Below are positions 1 to 9,061 of a stretch of DNA of 16,599 bases, piece by piece. The stretch covers positions 1 through 16,599 of the forward strand of contig QUTJ01031744.1 in the NCBI GenBank assembly GCA_003573635.1. Reading direction: 5' to 3'. Each line of letters opens with the position of its first letter. Position 1 is the first letter of the stretch. The DNA is from Goniomonas avonlea. Lineage: Eukaryota; Cryptophyceae; Goniomonadida; Goniomonadaceae. Position numbers and translations under genes: made by a program. Below the pieces are notes generated by a model. That model was given only the letters and a program-made list of their open reading frames with translations, searched no databases and had not been told where the DNA came from.

Positions 1-205
1 TCACTCGAATTCTAGCTTATCGCACTTTTCTGACGGCTGTGCACACGGCTTTTGTCTGTCATCTGTTTTTTTTCTTCCTTAATTCTTTTTTGCTTCTCGT
101 ACAACAAGTGCCACATAGGCTCCAGTAATTGAGTTTCAAGACAAATTCGAAAAAGAAATTGTGCAGATTAAAAGAAATTAGCGCGCAGATATGAGAGCTT
201 TTGCA

Positions 206-250
206 GCCAGCTACCCCAGTCAGAGCCTTGGCGTAATTGCCCGGTGGCCG
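206..250 (+). repeat. copy A of a diverged duplicated element
   Basis: This stretch aligns without gaps to 650-694, with about 32 of 45 positions matching by eye. The best-kept part is GTAATTGCCCGGTGG here against GTAATTACCCGGTGG in the other copy. Both copies follow an A-rich stretch. It could be an old duplication or two copies of a dispersed repeat. Confidence 0.45.
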
Positions 251-406
251 TTTATGCAAACACCAGCTGAGTCACGTCCTTGGGCTCTCGAGGCTGGGTT
301 GAAACAACCTTCCCGAGCCAGGCGCAGGCCCCTCGGGGCGGGGGGGAAAGAGAGAGGATTAAAGCCATCTTGGCATTCAAGTGTGTGCGTGTGAGTGAGA
401 GAGAGG

Positions 407-610
407 ATGCGGACCGCTGAGCGGCCAGACCTCGAGGGACCTGAGAGGGAGAGACGGCTGTTTGAGGGCGACAGAAAGATTGTTCGTTCAATCATCCGAG
501 GAACTGCACAGCAGTGCGTCGGCTCCCCCATGATATGCCACAAGGCTCTTGAAGACAAAAAACATCGCAAAAAAAAGAATGAAATGAAAGTTGTAGAAGA
601 AGCGAAGTAG
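407..610 (+). CDS. small charged open frame, doubtful
   Basis: This frame of 67 codons starts at an ATG and ends at TAG. It is rich in Lys, Arg and Glu, with a basic patch DKKHRKKKNE near the C-terminus that would suit nuclear or nucleic-acid contact if it is real. I recognise no family. The surrounding DNA is purine-rich, which alone can create charged open frames, and there is no splice or promoter support. It could be one exon of a gene I cannot assemble, or chance. Confidence 0.15.
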   Translation: MRTAERPDLEGPERERRLFEGDRKIVRSIIRGTAQQCVGSPMICHKALEDKKHRKKKNEMKVVEEAK

Positions 611-649
611 ATTTACAAGAACGGAAAGGCAGACACGATTGAACTCGAA

Positions 650-694
650 GCCACCAACCCCGAACTGGGACTCGGTGTAATTACCCGGTGGGTG
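650..694 (+). repeat. copy B of a diverged duplicated element
   Basis: Second copy of the element at 206-250, in the same orientation about 440 bp downstream. The shared end TAATTACCCGGTGG is near-identical, while the middle differs at many positions without indels. Confidence 0.45.
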
Positions 695-724
695 TGCGAA
701 AGTCTGATACAAGGATGCCAACTC

Positions 725-2700
725 TCATAGCAGAGACCATGACAAAGAAATAATGCTCCGGCCAGTCAGGGGGACCATAAAAGACACCTCCCCCCCCCCG
801 TCAATCGAGCATCTATGTACATAACAGATTTGTAAATGTTGTCTCGCGTGAGCGAAAGTGCAGGCCTGCTGGGAGGCTGGTGGCCGCCGGTGATAGCTGT
901 GAGGTGCCGAGTGTGGGAAAAGAGTGGATTCGTTGGAATTATCCTCTGCAAGTGTTGTGGAGATTGGGTGGCGGGGTGTCCAGGCAGTCAGCTGGCAATT
1001 TTGAATGCGAGCCGGGGGAGTTCTGTTTGAGGGGAGGTCGATTTTCCATGGAGGGTGCCAAGGAGTTGGGAAAATGCGACATCGGCGTGACGGGCACGAT
1101 TCCCATAATGCCTTGCGCTGCTGGCGGGTGGCTGTCAGGAGTGTCAGTGTCAACCAATAGATCAGCTTGGGGGCCGCACGGGGTGATACAAACGGTGTGC
1201 GTAGGGTGTTGGGGTTGAGCTCAAGGTACTGATGGGTGAGAGGGGTGAGGGACACAAGAAGGGGTTGGTGGAATGTCTAGCAGTTGTGGGGTATCCTCCT
1301 CAGCGCCTGCAGGCATCATGTTGAGTGCCTGGCGGCTGGTGGCGGCTTGTAGTGCAGAAACCGAGAGAAAATGGGGGGCGGGGGAGGTCTGTATTCTCGT
1401 TACCAACTGCGCTTCCCATTTTGAATGATGATGTGTGTGTGTGTGTGATTCTTTTTTTCAATATTCAAATTTGCCCCGGCGACTTGATGCCAGCCTTTGG
1501 AGAGCATCTTTTGCCCGCACCTGTGCGTTCGCGACGAGGATAGCGCGGAAGCACCGCAGAATTTCCTTCGGGTTTCGCTCTCTCACACGCGCTTTGACGT
1601 GATCCATCGGGTAGTTAGACGGGGGGGGAGGGAGGGAGGAGTGAAGGAGGGAGTGAGAGATATGGTGGGAGGAGGCATGAGCTTCCCGCAACCCAGCGAC
1701 TTCTTATGCTACTGCCTTCTGGTTGACTACGTTCACGTCCTGCATAGATAGGATATGATCCGACTGGATATTTTGGAGGGAATCAAAGCACAGTCATGTG
1801 TGTGTGTGTCTATGTCATTCGGAAGTACCTGATAATAGTAGCTGGTTGGGTGACATCGATGAGTGAAGCGGTGGGCTGTGCACGTGTGGGAGACACGGTC
1901 CTGGGAGACACAGTCGCGAAGATCCGGGTGTGTCTGGGGAAGAGACCCGCGTGCAATGCCTGGTATGGGTGTGGGGGTTGTGCTCGGGTAGTCCACCAGC
2001 GTTTCGGAGAGCACAGGCATAATCACGGGAGAGTGGAGCCAGTGTGAGTGGTGACGTGAAGAAAGCGTCAGGGGTATTGGCGTCGAGAGAGCAGACTCGG
2101 ACGAGTGCACTTGGATAGCGGGTGAACGAAGGGGGCACGGTGGGGGTTCTGTGGGTGAGGGAGATCGATTTGGGCAACGAGGGGTGCGCGTGAAAGAGTG
2201 AAAGGGAGCGAAACGGAGTCGCAAGGGAGTGGCAGGGAGTGACACGGTGCGGTGGCAGGCACAAGGGTCCTCCGCAAGACTCAGCTGAGACTCATGGTGG
2301 TGGGAAGCGGGCTGGGGGGTGGGTACCTTGCGGAGATGGTGGAGGGTAGGAGTGGCGTGGGAGCGAGTGGATCTCTGCTCAAATTGCACGGACGGGAGGG
2401 GGGCTGCGCGTGGAGCCTCTTGCCTTGCGGGCTGTCAAGCTCCTGCTGCTTTCCAGCAAGAAGCCCAGTATGTCCAGCAACGCGAATAATATTCGAGAGT
2501 GGGTACTCGGGCGATCTCGCAGCGCTGGTCCCCGATCGGGGAGCACTTTGTCGGCGTCCGTGCGCATCAGTGGACGTCATTAGTTGTGTTGGCGTCGCCG
2601 GTCTTCTACTGCTTCCACTTGGCCAGATGATCGCGGTGAATCCCACAACAGCACAAGGCCGAGGTTAGCAGCTATGATGTACAAGATGTGTTGCCCGACG
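725..2700. other. gene-poor spacer with simple repeats
   Basis: I see no supportable gene here. Open frames on both strands are Pro/His/Thr-rich or Gly/Arg-rich translations of biased DNA and do not join into longer frames. The stretch contains a C10 run (790-799), a TG run (1432-1447), a G8 run followed by GGGAGGGAGG (1621-1639) that could form a G-quadruplex, and a TG run near 1797-1810. Between 2379 and 2668 both strands are open at once, so one small exon cannot be excluded. Confidence 0.5.
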
Positions 2701-2711
2701 TTTGAGAAGAC

Positions 2712-2935
2712 CTATCTGGAGGTGCTACGGTGCTGCAGAGGCACTATGGATGGAGGTGCAGGTAACTGAAGGTTCCTACATGCAGGTGGCGGCGGGGACT
2801 GGAAAAATTATTGAGTGCTGAGGGAGGTATGGAGGCACTGACCCAATTCATGAGTTAATGAGGGCTGGCCTCTGTCGGCTGCTATGCGTAACACCTCCAC
2901 ATAGCACCTCCATCGCACCTCATACCTCCGGGGTG
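2712..2935. repeat. cluster of GGAGGTGYTA-like motifs in both orientations
   Basis: GGAGGTGCTA, GGAGGTGCAGG and GGAGGTATGG occur on the plus strand at about 2718, 2755 and 2823. Inverted forms (CACCTCCAT, CACCTCAT, CATACCTCC) are packed at about 2892-2928 with a spacing of roughly 13 bp. GGAGGTATG near 2823 and CATACCTCC near 2919 form a 9-bp inverted pair about 90 bp apart. No gene is assigned here. Confidence 0.4.
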
Positions 2936-3127
2936 ATTTCCCCCTCGTACACCAGTTACTCTCCACCGCAACGGCCTTCGTGTTAATTACATGCGGCACT
3001 TCCCCAACGCCTAGTTGTGGCAAGGCGAGCGACACACATGGGAACCACCACCTGCACGTGTCCTCCTTCCGCACATACAAGAGGCAAGGCACCTCCTCCT
3101 CACTGAGTGGCCGAGGCGCCTCCCCTC
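2808..3127 (-). other. open frame without recognised product
   Basis: A minus-strand frame is open from about 3233 to a stop at 2808 and encodes a Trp/Cys/Arg-rich sequence. It overlaps the end of the Ala-rich frame of the neighbouring gene in another frame and includes part of the motif cluster at 2885-2935, whose period of about 13 bp is not a codon multiple. I do not believe it is a conventional gene. It may be sequence internal to a mobile or repetitive element. Confidence 0.25.
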
Positions 3128-5021
3128 TCAGCGTGGTGGGCCTGTTGGTACTATGATTATAAGAGCATCTCCACCGTAGGAGGCTATCGGCATATTTATC
3201 GGCAAATCGGGTTGGCATCGGCAAATATGCCAATCGATTTGCCGATTTGGCATATTTGCTAGTTGAAATCGTGGACCAGCAGGAGCAGCGCCAGCTCCAA
3301 CTGGAGCACCAATTGCACCAGCAACAGCGGGGGCACTAACAGTTGCCGCAGCAGGACCAACAGTTGCCGCAGCAGCAGGAACACGAGTCGTCGTGCCATC
3401 ACCACCACCACCACCACCAGCAGGTACAACAGGCGCAGCAGCAACACGAGCCACCGAACCAGCGGAAGGAGCAGCAGCAGCAGCAGCCGGAACACCAGTT
3501 GTGGCAGGAGCACGAGTCGTCGAACCAGCGGAAGCAGCAGGAGGAGCAGGAGGAGGCACAACAGTCGCAGCGGCAGCAGTAGGTCGCGCGATTGTCACTG
3601 TTGCGGTCGCGGGTCTCAGTTGAAATTGGCGGTTGAGAGTCGAGTCGAATTTGAGCGTTCTCAGAAGCGATTGCTTGGAGTGGAATTGCACGTAGAAGGC
3701 GCGCAGCTCGGCGTCCCACTCCAACTGTGCGTCTCAGTTTGAGTGCCATCTGCATTTTCTGCTGCGCTTGCAATATCGCACTGTGTTTCCTGTGCTTGCA
3801 TATCGGCTAGTGTGTTCCTCTGCGGTGCAGTTGCAACCTTCAACAGTCACTGTGCGAGAGTGGGCTGCTGTGTGTGCTGCAGTTGCGTGCTGCAGTGTAA
3901 GTGTCGGCGTCACCTGCGCGTTTGCAGCCTCGTACACCCGAGACGCTTCTTGCAGGACCCAAAGAATAAAAGACTTGCAGGCGGCCGTCACCCTGATGTT
4001 GCCGTGTTACAGTATGACCAGTGAGGAAGAAGCCACGAAAACAACAAAGGCCTCTGACAGGTGAGTCGTGTGCCAAGCAGCAACTGCCGCCCTTTGCTAT
4101 GCTCTTGTCAATCTGAAGCCACCACACAAATTCAAAAGGAGGTGGCGGTGGCTTGTGTGTTTGGTGGAGCTTGAGTGTGGGTTGGTGGGGTTATGAATGT
4201 GCGGGGCACTCGCAAAACACTCGCAAACACTCCCAAACCAAAGGTTGACTCACGTGTTGCTCCCAAAGGCTTTCCAAAGCTGCGCCACCACGTTGTGGGC
4301 CTCTCGGATCGCCTCCTCCTGTGAGGCAATAGTCTCAAGGGGAGCGGCAGAAATCACTGCAAGGGACTTCTGACGTTGTGTTTCGGCTCAAGATGGTGGA
4401 CAAGTGCATTGCATTACATTTTTGTTGTTGTCATTGCTTGCAAACAGATCAAGGGTACCTCCCAGCACGGGCAGCTGGCCGACAGTTGGTGGCAGCTGCA
4501 AAAATCTCACTAGGACCACTGTCCGAGCGGCCATGGGAGGGTGAGATGATCGGTTATCGAAGCTGGTGTAGGGTAGACTGGTCTGAACGATAGTACCGTG
4601 AGGACAAGATCTCGACAGGTGTCAGATTTGATGTGTCAGACTTGTCAGACTTGTGCCAGACTTGTATTCGCTCCATGTAGGTAGACTTGCATGCGTCAGA
4701 CTGGACCGAAGGACTTGCATGTGTCAGACATACAGGCAGCAGCAGGGCCATCCTCTTCCAGAACTCAAACCGCATAGACAGGCCGACGTTGTTGCAAAGC
4801 TGCTGCCGAATCAGCTCCCAGAGCACTGGGTAGTTCTTGTCCAGCAGGTGCAGCACGAAATCTTTGTGCTTGAGAGCCCTGGCACTTCCTGAATCTGCAA
4901 GCGCCTGTGCCACGCTCGCGACCCAGGTTGGCCGAGGAAGCTTGGACAACTGGATGGAGGCAGGTTGGTCTCGGACGAGACGCCGCTGCCCACCCATGCG
5001 GGAAGTGGCCAGCGGGGACAA
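3128..5021 (-). CDS. multi-exon gene of unknown function with Ala/Pro/Thr-rich C-terminal region
   Basis: Minus-strand exons that rejoin in phase are 5021-4734, 4495-4459, 4386-4254, 3992-3914 and 3724 onward. Exon 1 (96 codons) is bounded by TGTGTAG at its acceptor and GTATGT at its donor and encodes amphipathic helical sequence, including HKDFVLHLLDKNYPVLWELI. A 37-nt mini-exon follows, then one ending at GTGAGT, then one containing FILWVLQEASRVYEAANAQ. The last exon continues into a 150-residue Ala/Pro/Thr/Gly/Val region with a Gly6 run. The first in-frame ATG is at 4997, but the true start may lie further upstream. Introns are about 238, 72, 261 and 189 nt, and the 72-nt one starts GTACCC. 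I do not recognise a family; exon 1 vaguely recalls CID-like helical folds, too weak to name. The final 47 residues or so come from the palindromic element, so the natural stop may have been lost, or the frame ends by another splice. Confidence 0.55.
3155..3260. repeat. AT-rich palindromic element with repeated TCGGCAAAT motifs
   Basis: The stretch begins TTATAAGAGCATCTCCACC and then carries several TCGGCATAT, TCGGCAAAT and ATTTGCCGAT words in both orientations. A perfect 12-bp inverted repeat lies within it: GCAAATATGCCA (3221-3232) and TGGCATATTTGC (3248-3259), separated by 15 nt around ATCGAT. The GAGCATCTCC start resembles ends of some plant DNA-transposon families, recalled from memory and not searched. 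No matching second end was found in the window. The element is translated in frame as the tail of the Ala-rich frame on the minus strand. Confidence 0.5.
3296..3582. repeat. imperfect CAG/CAC/GCA-type trinucleotide low-complexity tract
   Basis: Triplet-biased sequence is open in several frames on both strands. The plus strand reads as Gln/His-rich (H7 and Q5 runs) or Ser/Arg/Asn-rich, and the minus strand as Ala/Gly/Val/Thr-rich. The minus reading is preferred because it is contiguous with an upstream non-repetitive stretch at 3724-3590 that joins in phase to further exons. The plus Gln-rich frame (3343-3582) has no such support. Confidence 0.6.
4618..4735. repeat. degenerate TGTCAGACTTG tandem repeats inside an intron
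   Basis: On the plus strand, TGTCAGACTTG or TCAGACTTG recurs at least six times with variable spacers, including two back-to-back copies near 4640-4657. The array lies almost wholly in the first inferred intron of the minus-strand gene, and one copy overlaps its GTATGT donor. In-frame translation through it gives a repetitive Ser/Asp/Lys tail that I treat as intron read-through. Confidence 0.55.
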
Positions 5022-5049
5022 CTACACATTTGAAAACAGAGTTTCATTA

Positions 5050-5484
5050 GACATCCGGTCGGTTGAGTCGGTCCGATGTGAGCGTCTATTCAGCAAGGGA
5101 TGCAAGAGGACAGCAACTGGCCGTGTTGGCCGTGTTGGACACGTGCACAGAGGTGATGATGGAGAACCGTGGACAGATGTTGATGTAGGACCATCAGACA
5201 AAGTTTCATTCTCGATGTTCGATGGGAGATTGGTTTCGATGGTGCGGTTCTCTCCCTCTCTCTCCTCTCCCTCTCTCTGTGCGCCTCTCTTGCTCTTCTC
5301 TCTCTGTGTGTGTCCCTGTTTCTGTCAGTCTGTCGGTCCTGAACTTGGTCAGGCACATGAAACACGGACCTTATTCATAACAGTAACAAACTGCTCGTCC
5401 CGTCCCTCCGCGAGGTGCAAACAGGCCACGAAAGTTAAGTTTGTCCTCTCGACGCCTTTCAGTGTCTCTTGCTGAGTGTTGCTG
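5050..5484. other. spacer with long CT-rich tract
   Basis: No gene is supported. A pyrimidine-rich tract (about 5250-5320) of CTCTC and TGTGTG runs reads as an Arg/Glu-rich frame on the minus strand, which I regard as a composition artefact. The left edge may contain upstream exons or the promoter of the minus-strand gene that begins near 5021. Confidence 0.4.
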
Positions 5485-5733
5485 TTAAAACCTCAGGCAG
5501 GAAGGTTCGGTTTCTTTTTTCAAATGCTGAGACCGCACTGCGTCGGTTGCAGCACCCGCACAACAATCAGATAATGCCCGCCGCTCATTTTTCATGAACT
5601 CAACATCAGAGCTGCCACACAAAAAAGAAGAGACATCATTCCACGCTAAAAATTCGAGAACGGCTGTGACTCTGATAATGCAGTGACTATGACAGGACTG
5701 TGACAAGACAACCAGAATAACCAAAACAAGCAC
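5485..5733 (-). CDS. possible terminal exon, hypothetical
   Basis: This frame ends at TAA and encodes a non-repetitive sequence whose last 42 codons (5611-5485) are mixed and charged, including SDVEFMKNERRALSDCC. The sequence just before that part, TTTTTTGTGTGGCAG, is a good 3' splice site, so an exon starting at 5611 is possible. It could be a last exon of the locus upstream on the same strand or a small separate gene. No family is recognised. Confidence 0.3.
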   Translation of the reverse strand: MLVLVILVVLSQSCHSHCIIRVTAVLEFLAWNDVSSFLCGSSDVEFMKNERRALSDCCAGAATDAVRSQHLKKETEPSCLRF

Positions 5734-5786
5734 GGACCATCATGGCTTTGTCGGCAGGCTGACTGCACATTTCCCTGGTGGCAGTG

Positions 5787-6025
5787 TCAGATCTCAGGCG
5801 AATTTGGGCTCTCCAGAGGAAGTGAGAGAGCCAACAACGGCGGAAGACCGAAGAAGCACAATCGAAAGCATTCTCTATGTATCTATCATTCATCCATCTG
5901 GTGCCTTACTGGAGCGCGCGGTACGTGCTGAGTTGAGGGTCACCGCGGAACGCGCATTGCTTCAGCAGGAGGAGGTCCGATCTCGCTTCGGGTTTGCAGT
6001 GGCTGATTAGTTGCTGGAGATCATC
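5787..6025 (-). CDS. two-exon coding segment, possibly 3' end of the neighbouring gene
   Basis: Exon 6025-5925 follows an acceptor CTCTGCAACAG and encodes a helical, charged stretch containing DDLQQLISHCKPEARSDLLL. A 50-nt intron (5924-5875) starting GTACCG and ending CATAG rejoins it in phase to 5874-5787, which ends at TGA. An alternative donor GTAAGG lies 15 nt further on. The upstream frame is also open back to about 6057. It may continue from exon 6257-6231 of the gene on the same strand, since phases agree, or be independent. The opposite-strand frame (5804-6010) is also open and cannot be fully excluded. Confidence 0.4.
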
Positions 6026-6150
6026 CTGTTGCAGAGGGTGGTCACCACCGTGTTCGATGTTTCATCATCTCCTAGAGGACTCAGACTGAGGTCATGAGTT
6101 CGATTCTGCGCGCACAAACAAGCTTTAAGCTTGAAGTTCGGGGACGCGCC

Positions 6151-8939
6151 TCAGGTGTCCAGTGGAACCACCACCGATGTCACCAGCTACAATTGGTCCA
6201 TTGGGGGGGAAAATGTGTCCAAATGCTCACCCGACACTCGTTTACGTTGTGGATATGCTGATTTAAGCAACCCCACGCGGCACGCACACACACGCACACA
6301 CGGGGTCCAGGCGACCCTGAATATGAAATTCGTTCTGGAGATGTTGCGTTCCACATGTGGATTCAGAGAGAGCGAAGAGAGCAATCCAAGAATAGTTGGT
6401 TTCACGCGTGCAGCCCATCAACAGCTCATATAAGACAATCACCCAGCTGCGAATGCTCGTCCAACAGCATCCATCGCCTACAGCTTGGGACGAGACACAG
6501 TGTACAGCTTACAGCTGGAGTTGGAGTACGACACAGAGACAAGCCTCGCATTGAACTGGAATTTCAGCACCTTGCTCAAGGTCGGGATGCTCTCAACATT
6601 CGATAATTTCTTGAGACTGGCAACGGCGAGAGGAAGAGCACGATCAAGTTGCTTGCCCTGCGACTGGTAAGGCAAGAGTGGACGGAGCGCACAAAGCGCA
6701 ATATGCCTCGCGCGCGAACAGACACCTCGTAGTTACGGGATCCTACCCATCCAGTATGCGCGATGTGCGGTGGTGGGAGCGGAGTGCGATGAGGGATGCG
6801 GGTTCTGACACAGTGCACCGAAAGCAATCCACCAAGGGAGCATACCAAAATAAGTTGCTGGATGAAACGCATAGCGATACTGCAGGACCAGGTGCTCGCC
6901 TTGCGCTCCCACATTGTCAAAAGAGGCCCGAGCGCCAGCAGGGACACACCCTCCTCGCGGCAGAAGCGTAACATGGCACTTGCGTCATGCAAGTACATCG
7001 AGGTCGGGTCGACTGTTCCGTTCTTGGTAGCAAACAGCGCGAAAGACACTGCACCAAACGGGTCCTTGGCTGCGTTGAACACGGAAAAGGCTTCTGGCCG
7101 CACCAATCGCAGAGCGGTCTCGAGGAGGGTGACCGCGCACACAGAGTCGACCGAAGGGAGGAGGAGGAGGTGGTGGTTCTCGACCTCGGATAGCTCGTTG
7201 GCCCTGTGGAATAGTGTCAAATAGCCGTTCACAGGCAGAGGCAGCATGCTGGTTGCGATTGGGAAATCCAATCGGGCCAAACCATTAGTGAACTACAGCA
7301 AAGCACCCATTACTTCACCTCTTCGAACCAGCTAGTCAATCCAAGCAATAGCCACAGCAAGTCTACATGCTCTGCGGCATCAATGGAGCTGCAAGTAGAC
7401 ACTCTGTGGGATCAATGGACCGGGGTGAGCTCAGCAAATCGAACCACTCAGTGGTTGCCACAGAGCTGCCTGAGGTGCAGCAAGTCCGCAAGTCGACACA
7501 CTCTGCCCGCTCTGTGGCATCAATGGGGCTGCGTGAGCGAGAGCAAGTCTACACGCTCTGTGGCGATGAGCCAAATTCGGAGTGCAAGCAAATAACGTGA
7601 CGCACTTGCGGCGGATAGCGGCTAACTCCGGTGACTCGACAGTTTGCTTTCTTCTGTCTTCCATTGCAGCAGGCCCGATGTTCTTGACCGCAAGCTCAAG
7701 AAAAAGGGCGACGAGCTCCGAGAGATCGTCACAGCCCCTGTAGCTGTGCAATGCATGAGACATTAGTTGTAACGCTACGATGAAATCCCAACTCCCAATC
7801 CCAGCTACGATGAATCCCAGCAACGGGTTCGAGGGGATCGAGGATGCCCACGCAATCAAAATAAGGCCACATTTCCCCTCATTAATAGACTGGGCGGGTT
7901 CAGAGACCAACTGGGCCGGAGACCACGAAGTCCACGAACAATTCAAACCGACAGCGCAAAACTCTGACGCTTGTAGGTGGACTTTCCACTTGCTGGGAAT
8001 CGAGGTTGATACTTACTAGTGATAGGAGTGGCTGCGGTACGAGGTGCACGTAAGCCCCCCGTGCTTGACAAACCCTCTTGCGCACACCCGAAACGCTAAG
8101 TTGAAGTGCTGTTCCTCCGTACGCAGCCCACTGACCGGAATCGGGTCAGACAGAAGGGCGCAGAGAGAGAGAGAGCGGAGGGAGACTGGGAGAGAGGGAC
8201 AGGGGAGAGTGGGGTGGGGACGGAGATGGAGGAGGAATGGAAGAAGAACACCTGGCATCCAGTCATCACCAGCTTGGTTACTCTGGAAATTCCACCAGTA
8301 GGAAGTGGAACGAGAGCAGTCACGGTGCGCTCAGTGACGCACCGTGCGATCTGTAGGAGTTGTGTGGCAGACACGGACTGGGCTGTGAGAGCCAGTTCGG
8401 CAGCGTCGCGGTGGCGCTTGGCTTCCAATAGCATTGGCATCAGCTCGGAGGTGCCTGTCCCTGGGTGATGGTGAGAGATTGAACCCGCGTCTTGTCCTGA
8501 GACAGACAAGCTTCCTGCCGATCCGCATAAGACAGCTTCTTCATGCATACACTTGGCAAAATCATTGGTACGCGATCTAACTGCTCATACCAATACACTT
8601 GGCGAAATTGAGTCCCCTGTCAACCTCCTTGGCAGCAAGCAGAACCTTGAGACGTGCCTGTGCGTCCGTGTGCGTGTAAGAGACCTGCCCGAGTACGAGA
8701 CGTGTGTGTGAACGTGCGCGCGTAAGAGACTTGCAAGAGTAGAGAAGTGCATGCGCGCACGGTGCGAGTTCTGTGAGAAACAAACCGTGTGTGATATGTG
8801 GAAGACATTCGACTTCCTCGTGCGCACTAATTCGAGAAGAGGAAAACCGATCACATACTTTGGACACCTCGGAGCTTTCGCCTAGCGCATCACGCTGTGC
8901 CTGGGTAGCGGTTCCGGCCAGCATCGCCACCAGCTGCAA
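6151..8939 (-). CDS. large multi-exon gene of unknown function (core)
   Basis: Exons assembled by phase are 8939-8591, 8538-8252, about 8108-8041, 7992 to about 7600, 7292-6846, 6663-6506, 6446-6302, 6257-6231 (27 nt) and 6186-6151 ending at TGA. They give roughly 630 residues. The best exon (7292-6846) is 149 codons, phase 0 at both ends, and starts FTNGLARLDFP after the acceptor TTTGCTGTAG. Other clear coding stretches include ELMPMLLEAKRHRDAAELAL, GLILIAWASSIPSNPLLGFI and WVIVLYELLMGCTRE. Introns of 52, 48, 59, 44 and 44 nt are supported. Joins 8252/8108 and about 7600/7292 are uncertain, and 6506/6446 has an in-phase 35-nt alternative (6512-6478). The content looks largely alpha-helical with no recognised motif, signal peptide or zinc site. 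The start lies upstream, since the first exon begins at an acceptor (GACATAG). I cannot assign a function. Confidence 0.6.
7357..7570. repeat. four degenerate copies of a ~34-bp repeat
   Basis: Plus-strand copies lie at about 7357-7390, 7391-7421, 7488-7531 and 7543-7570. They share GCAAGTCKACA, then CTCTGTGG, then CATCAATGG. Copies 1 and 2 are adjacent, and copies 3 and 4 follow after a 66-bp gap. The array falls between two well-supported exons of the minus-strand gene (7992 to about 7600, and 7292-6846), so it is most likely intronic. Confidence 0.6.
8130..8251 (-). other. polypyrimidine-rich intron stretch
   Basis: Read on the minus strand this is a long run of TTCTTCC and CTCTCTCTCT ending CTGACCCGATTCCGGTCAG. 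It follows the donor after the exon ending at 8252 and contains several candidate acceptors. Only some keep the downstream frame; an acceptor at 8109 (GGAACAG) is phase-compatible. The exact intron end cannot be fixed by eye. Confidence 0.4.
8547..8603. repeat. 16-bp direct repeat at an exon-intron boundary
   Basis: ATACACTTGGCNAAAT occurs at 8547-8562 and 8593-8608 on the plus strand, 46 bp apart. On the minus strand both copies read FAKC in the frames on either side of an inferred intron (8590-8539). The duplication makes several splice solutions look possible. The in-phase one joins ATT-G to AA-GCT. Confidence 0.55.
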
Positions 8940-9061
8940 CTATGTCAGCAAGCGCAGTTGTATGACCTGTCATAATCGAGGACGACTCCATCATGAGGAG
9001 TGTTGGAACGGGTACGGGGCTTTCACCTCGTGCTCCATGGGGCCCCTTCACCCAATGGTAC

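Noticed and set aside
725-1255. 176-codon minus-strand frame
   Set aside because: The composition is Pro/His/Thr/Ser-biased with no domain-like pattern, and it crosses a C10 homopolymer. It is likely chance openness in biased DNA.
1733-2389. 218-codon minus-strand frame
   Set aside because: The translation is rich in Ser/Thr/Pro/His from TG-rich plus-strand DNA, with no hydrophobic core pattern and no splice partners.
4022-4070. plus-strand donor-like CAG/GTGAGT at the end of a 98-codon frame
   Set aside because: On the minus strand the same bases fall inside the inferred 261-nt intron between phase-matched exons. The plus frame has no downstream exon.
5804-6010. plus-strand frame opposite the exon pair at 6025-5787
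   Set aside because: The minus reading gives in-phase exons with a GTACCG donor and a CATAG acceptor. The plus reading has no such support, though it is not excluded.
6060-6110. tRNA-like B box (GAGTTCGATTC) suggesting a tRNA gene or SINE
   Set aside because: The T-stem halves ATGAG and CTGCG pair at only two of five positions, no good A box lies at the right distance, and no acceptor stem can be drawn.
7993-8016. 24-nt ultra-short intron GTAAGT to TTCCCAG
   Set aside because: It is in phase and has perfect ends, but the same acceptor pairs with GTACCG at 8040 to give a 48-nt intron, consistent with the other introns here.
7900-8130. minus-strand frame beginning WAAYGGTALQ after the GGTCAG acceptor
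   Set aside because: It is phase-compatible with the upstream exon but ends at TGA without reaching the strong downstream exon. The alternative frame (HFNLAFRVCARG) joins it via a 48-nt GTACCG intron.
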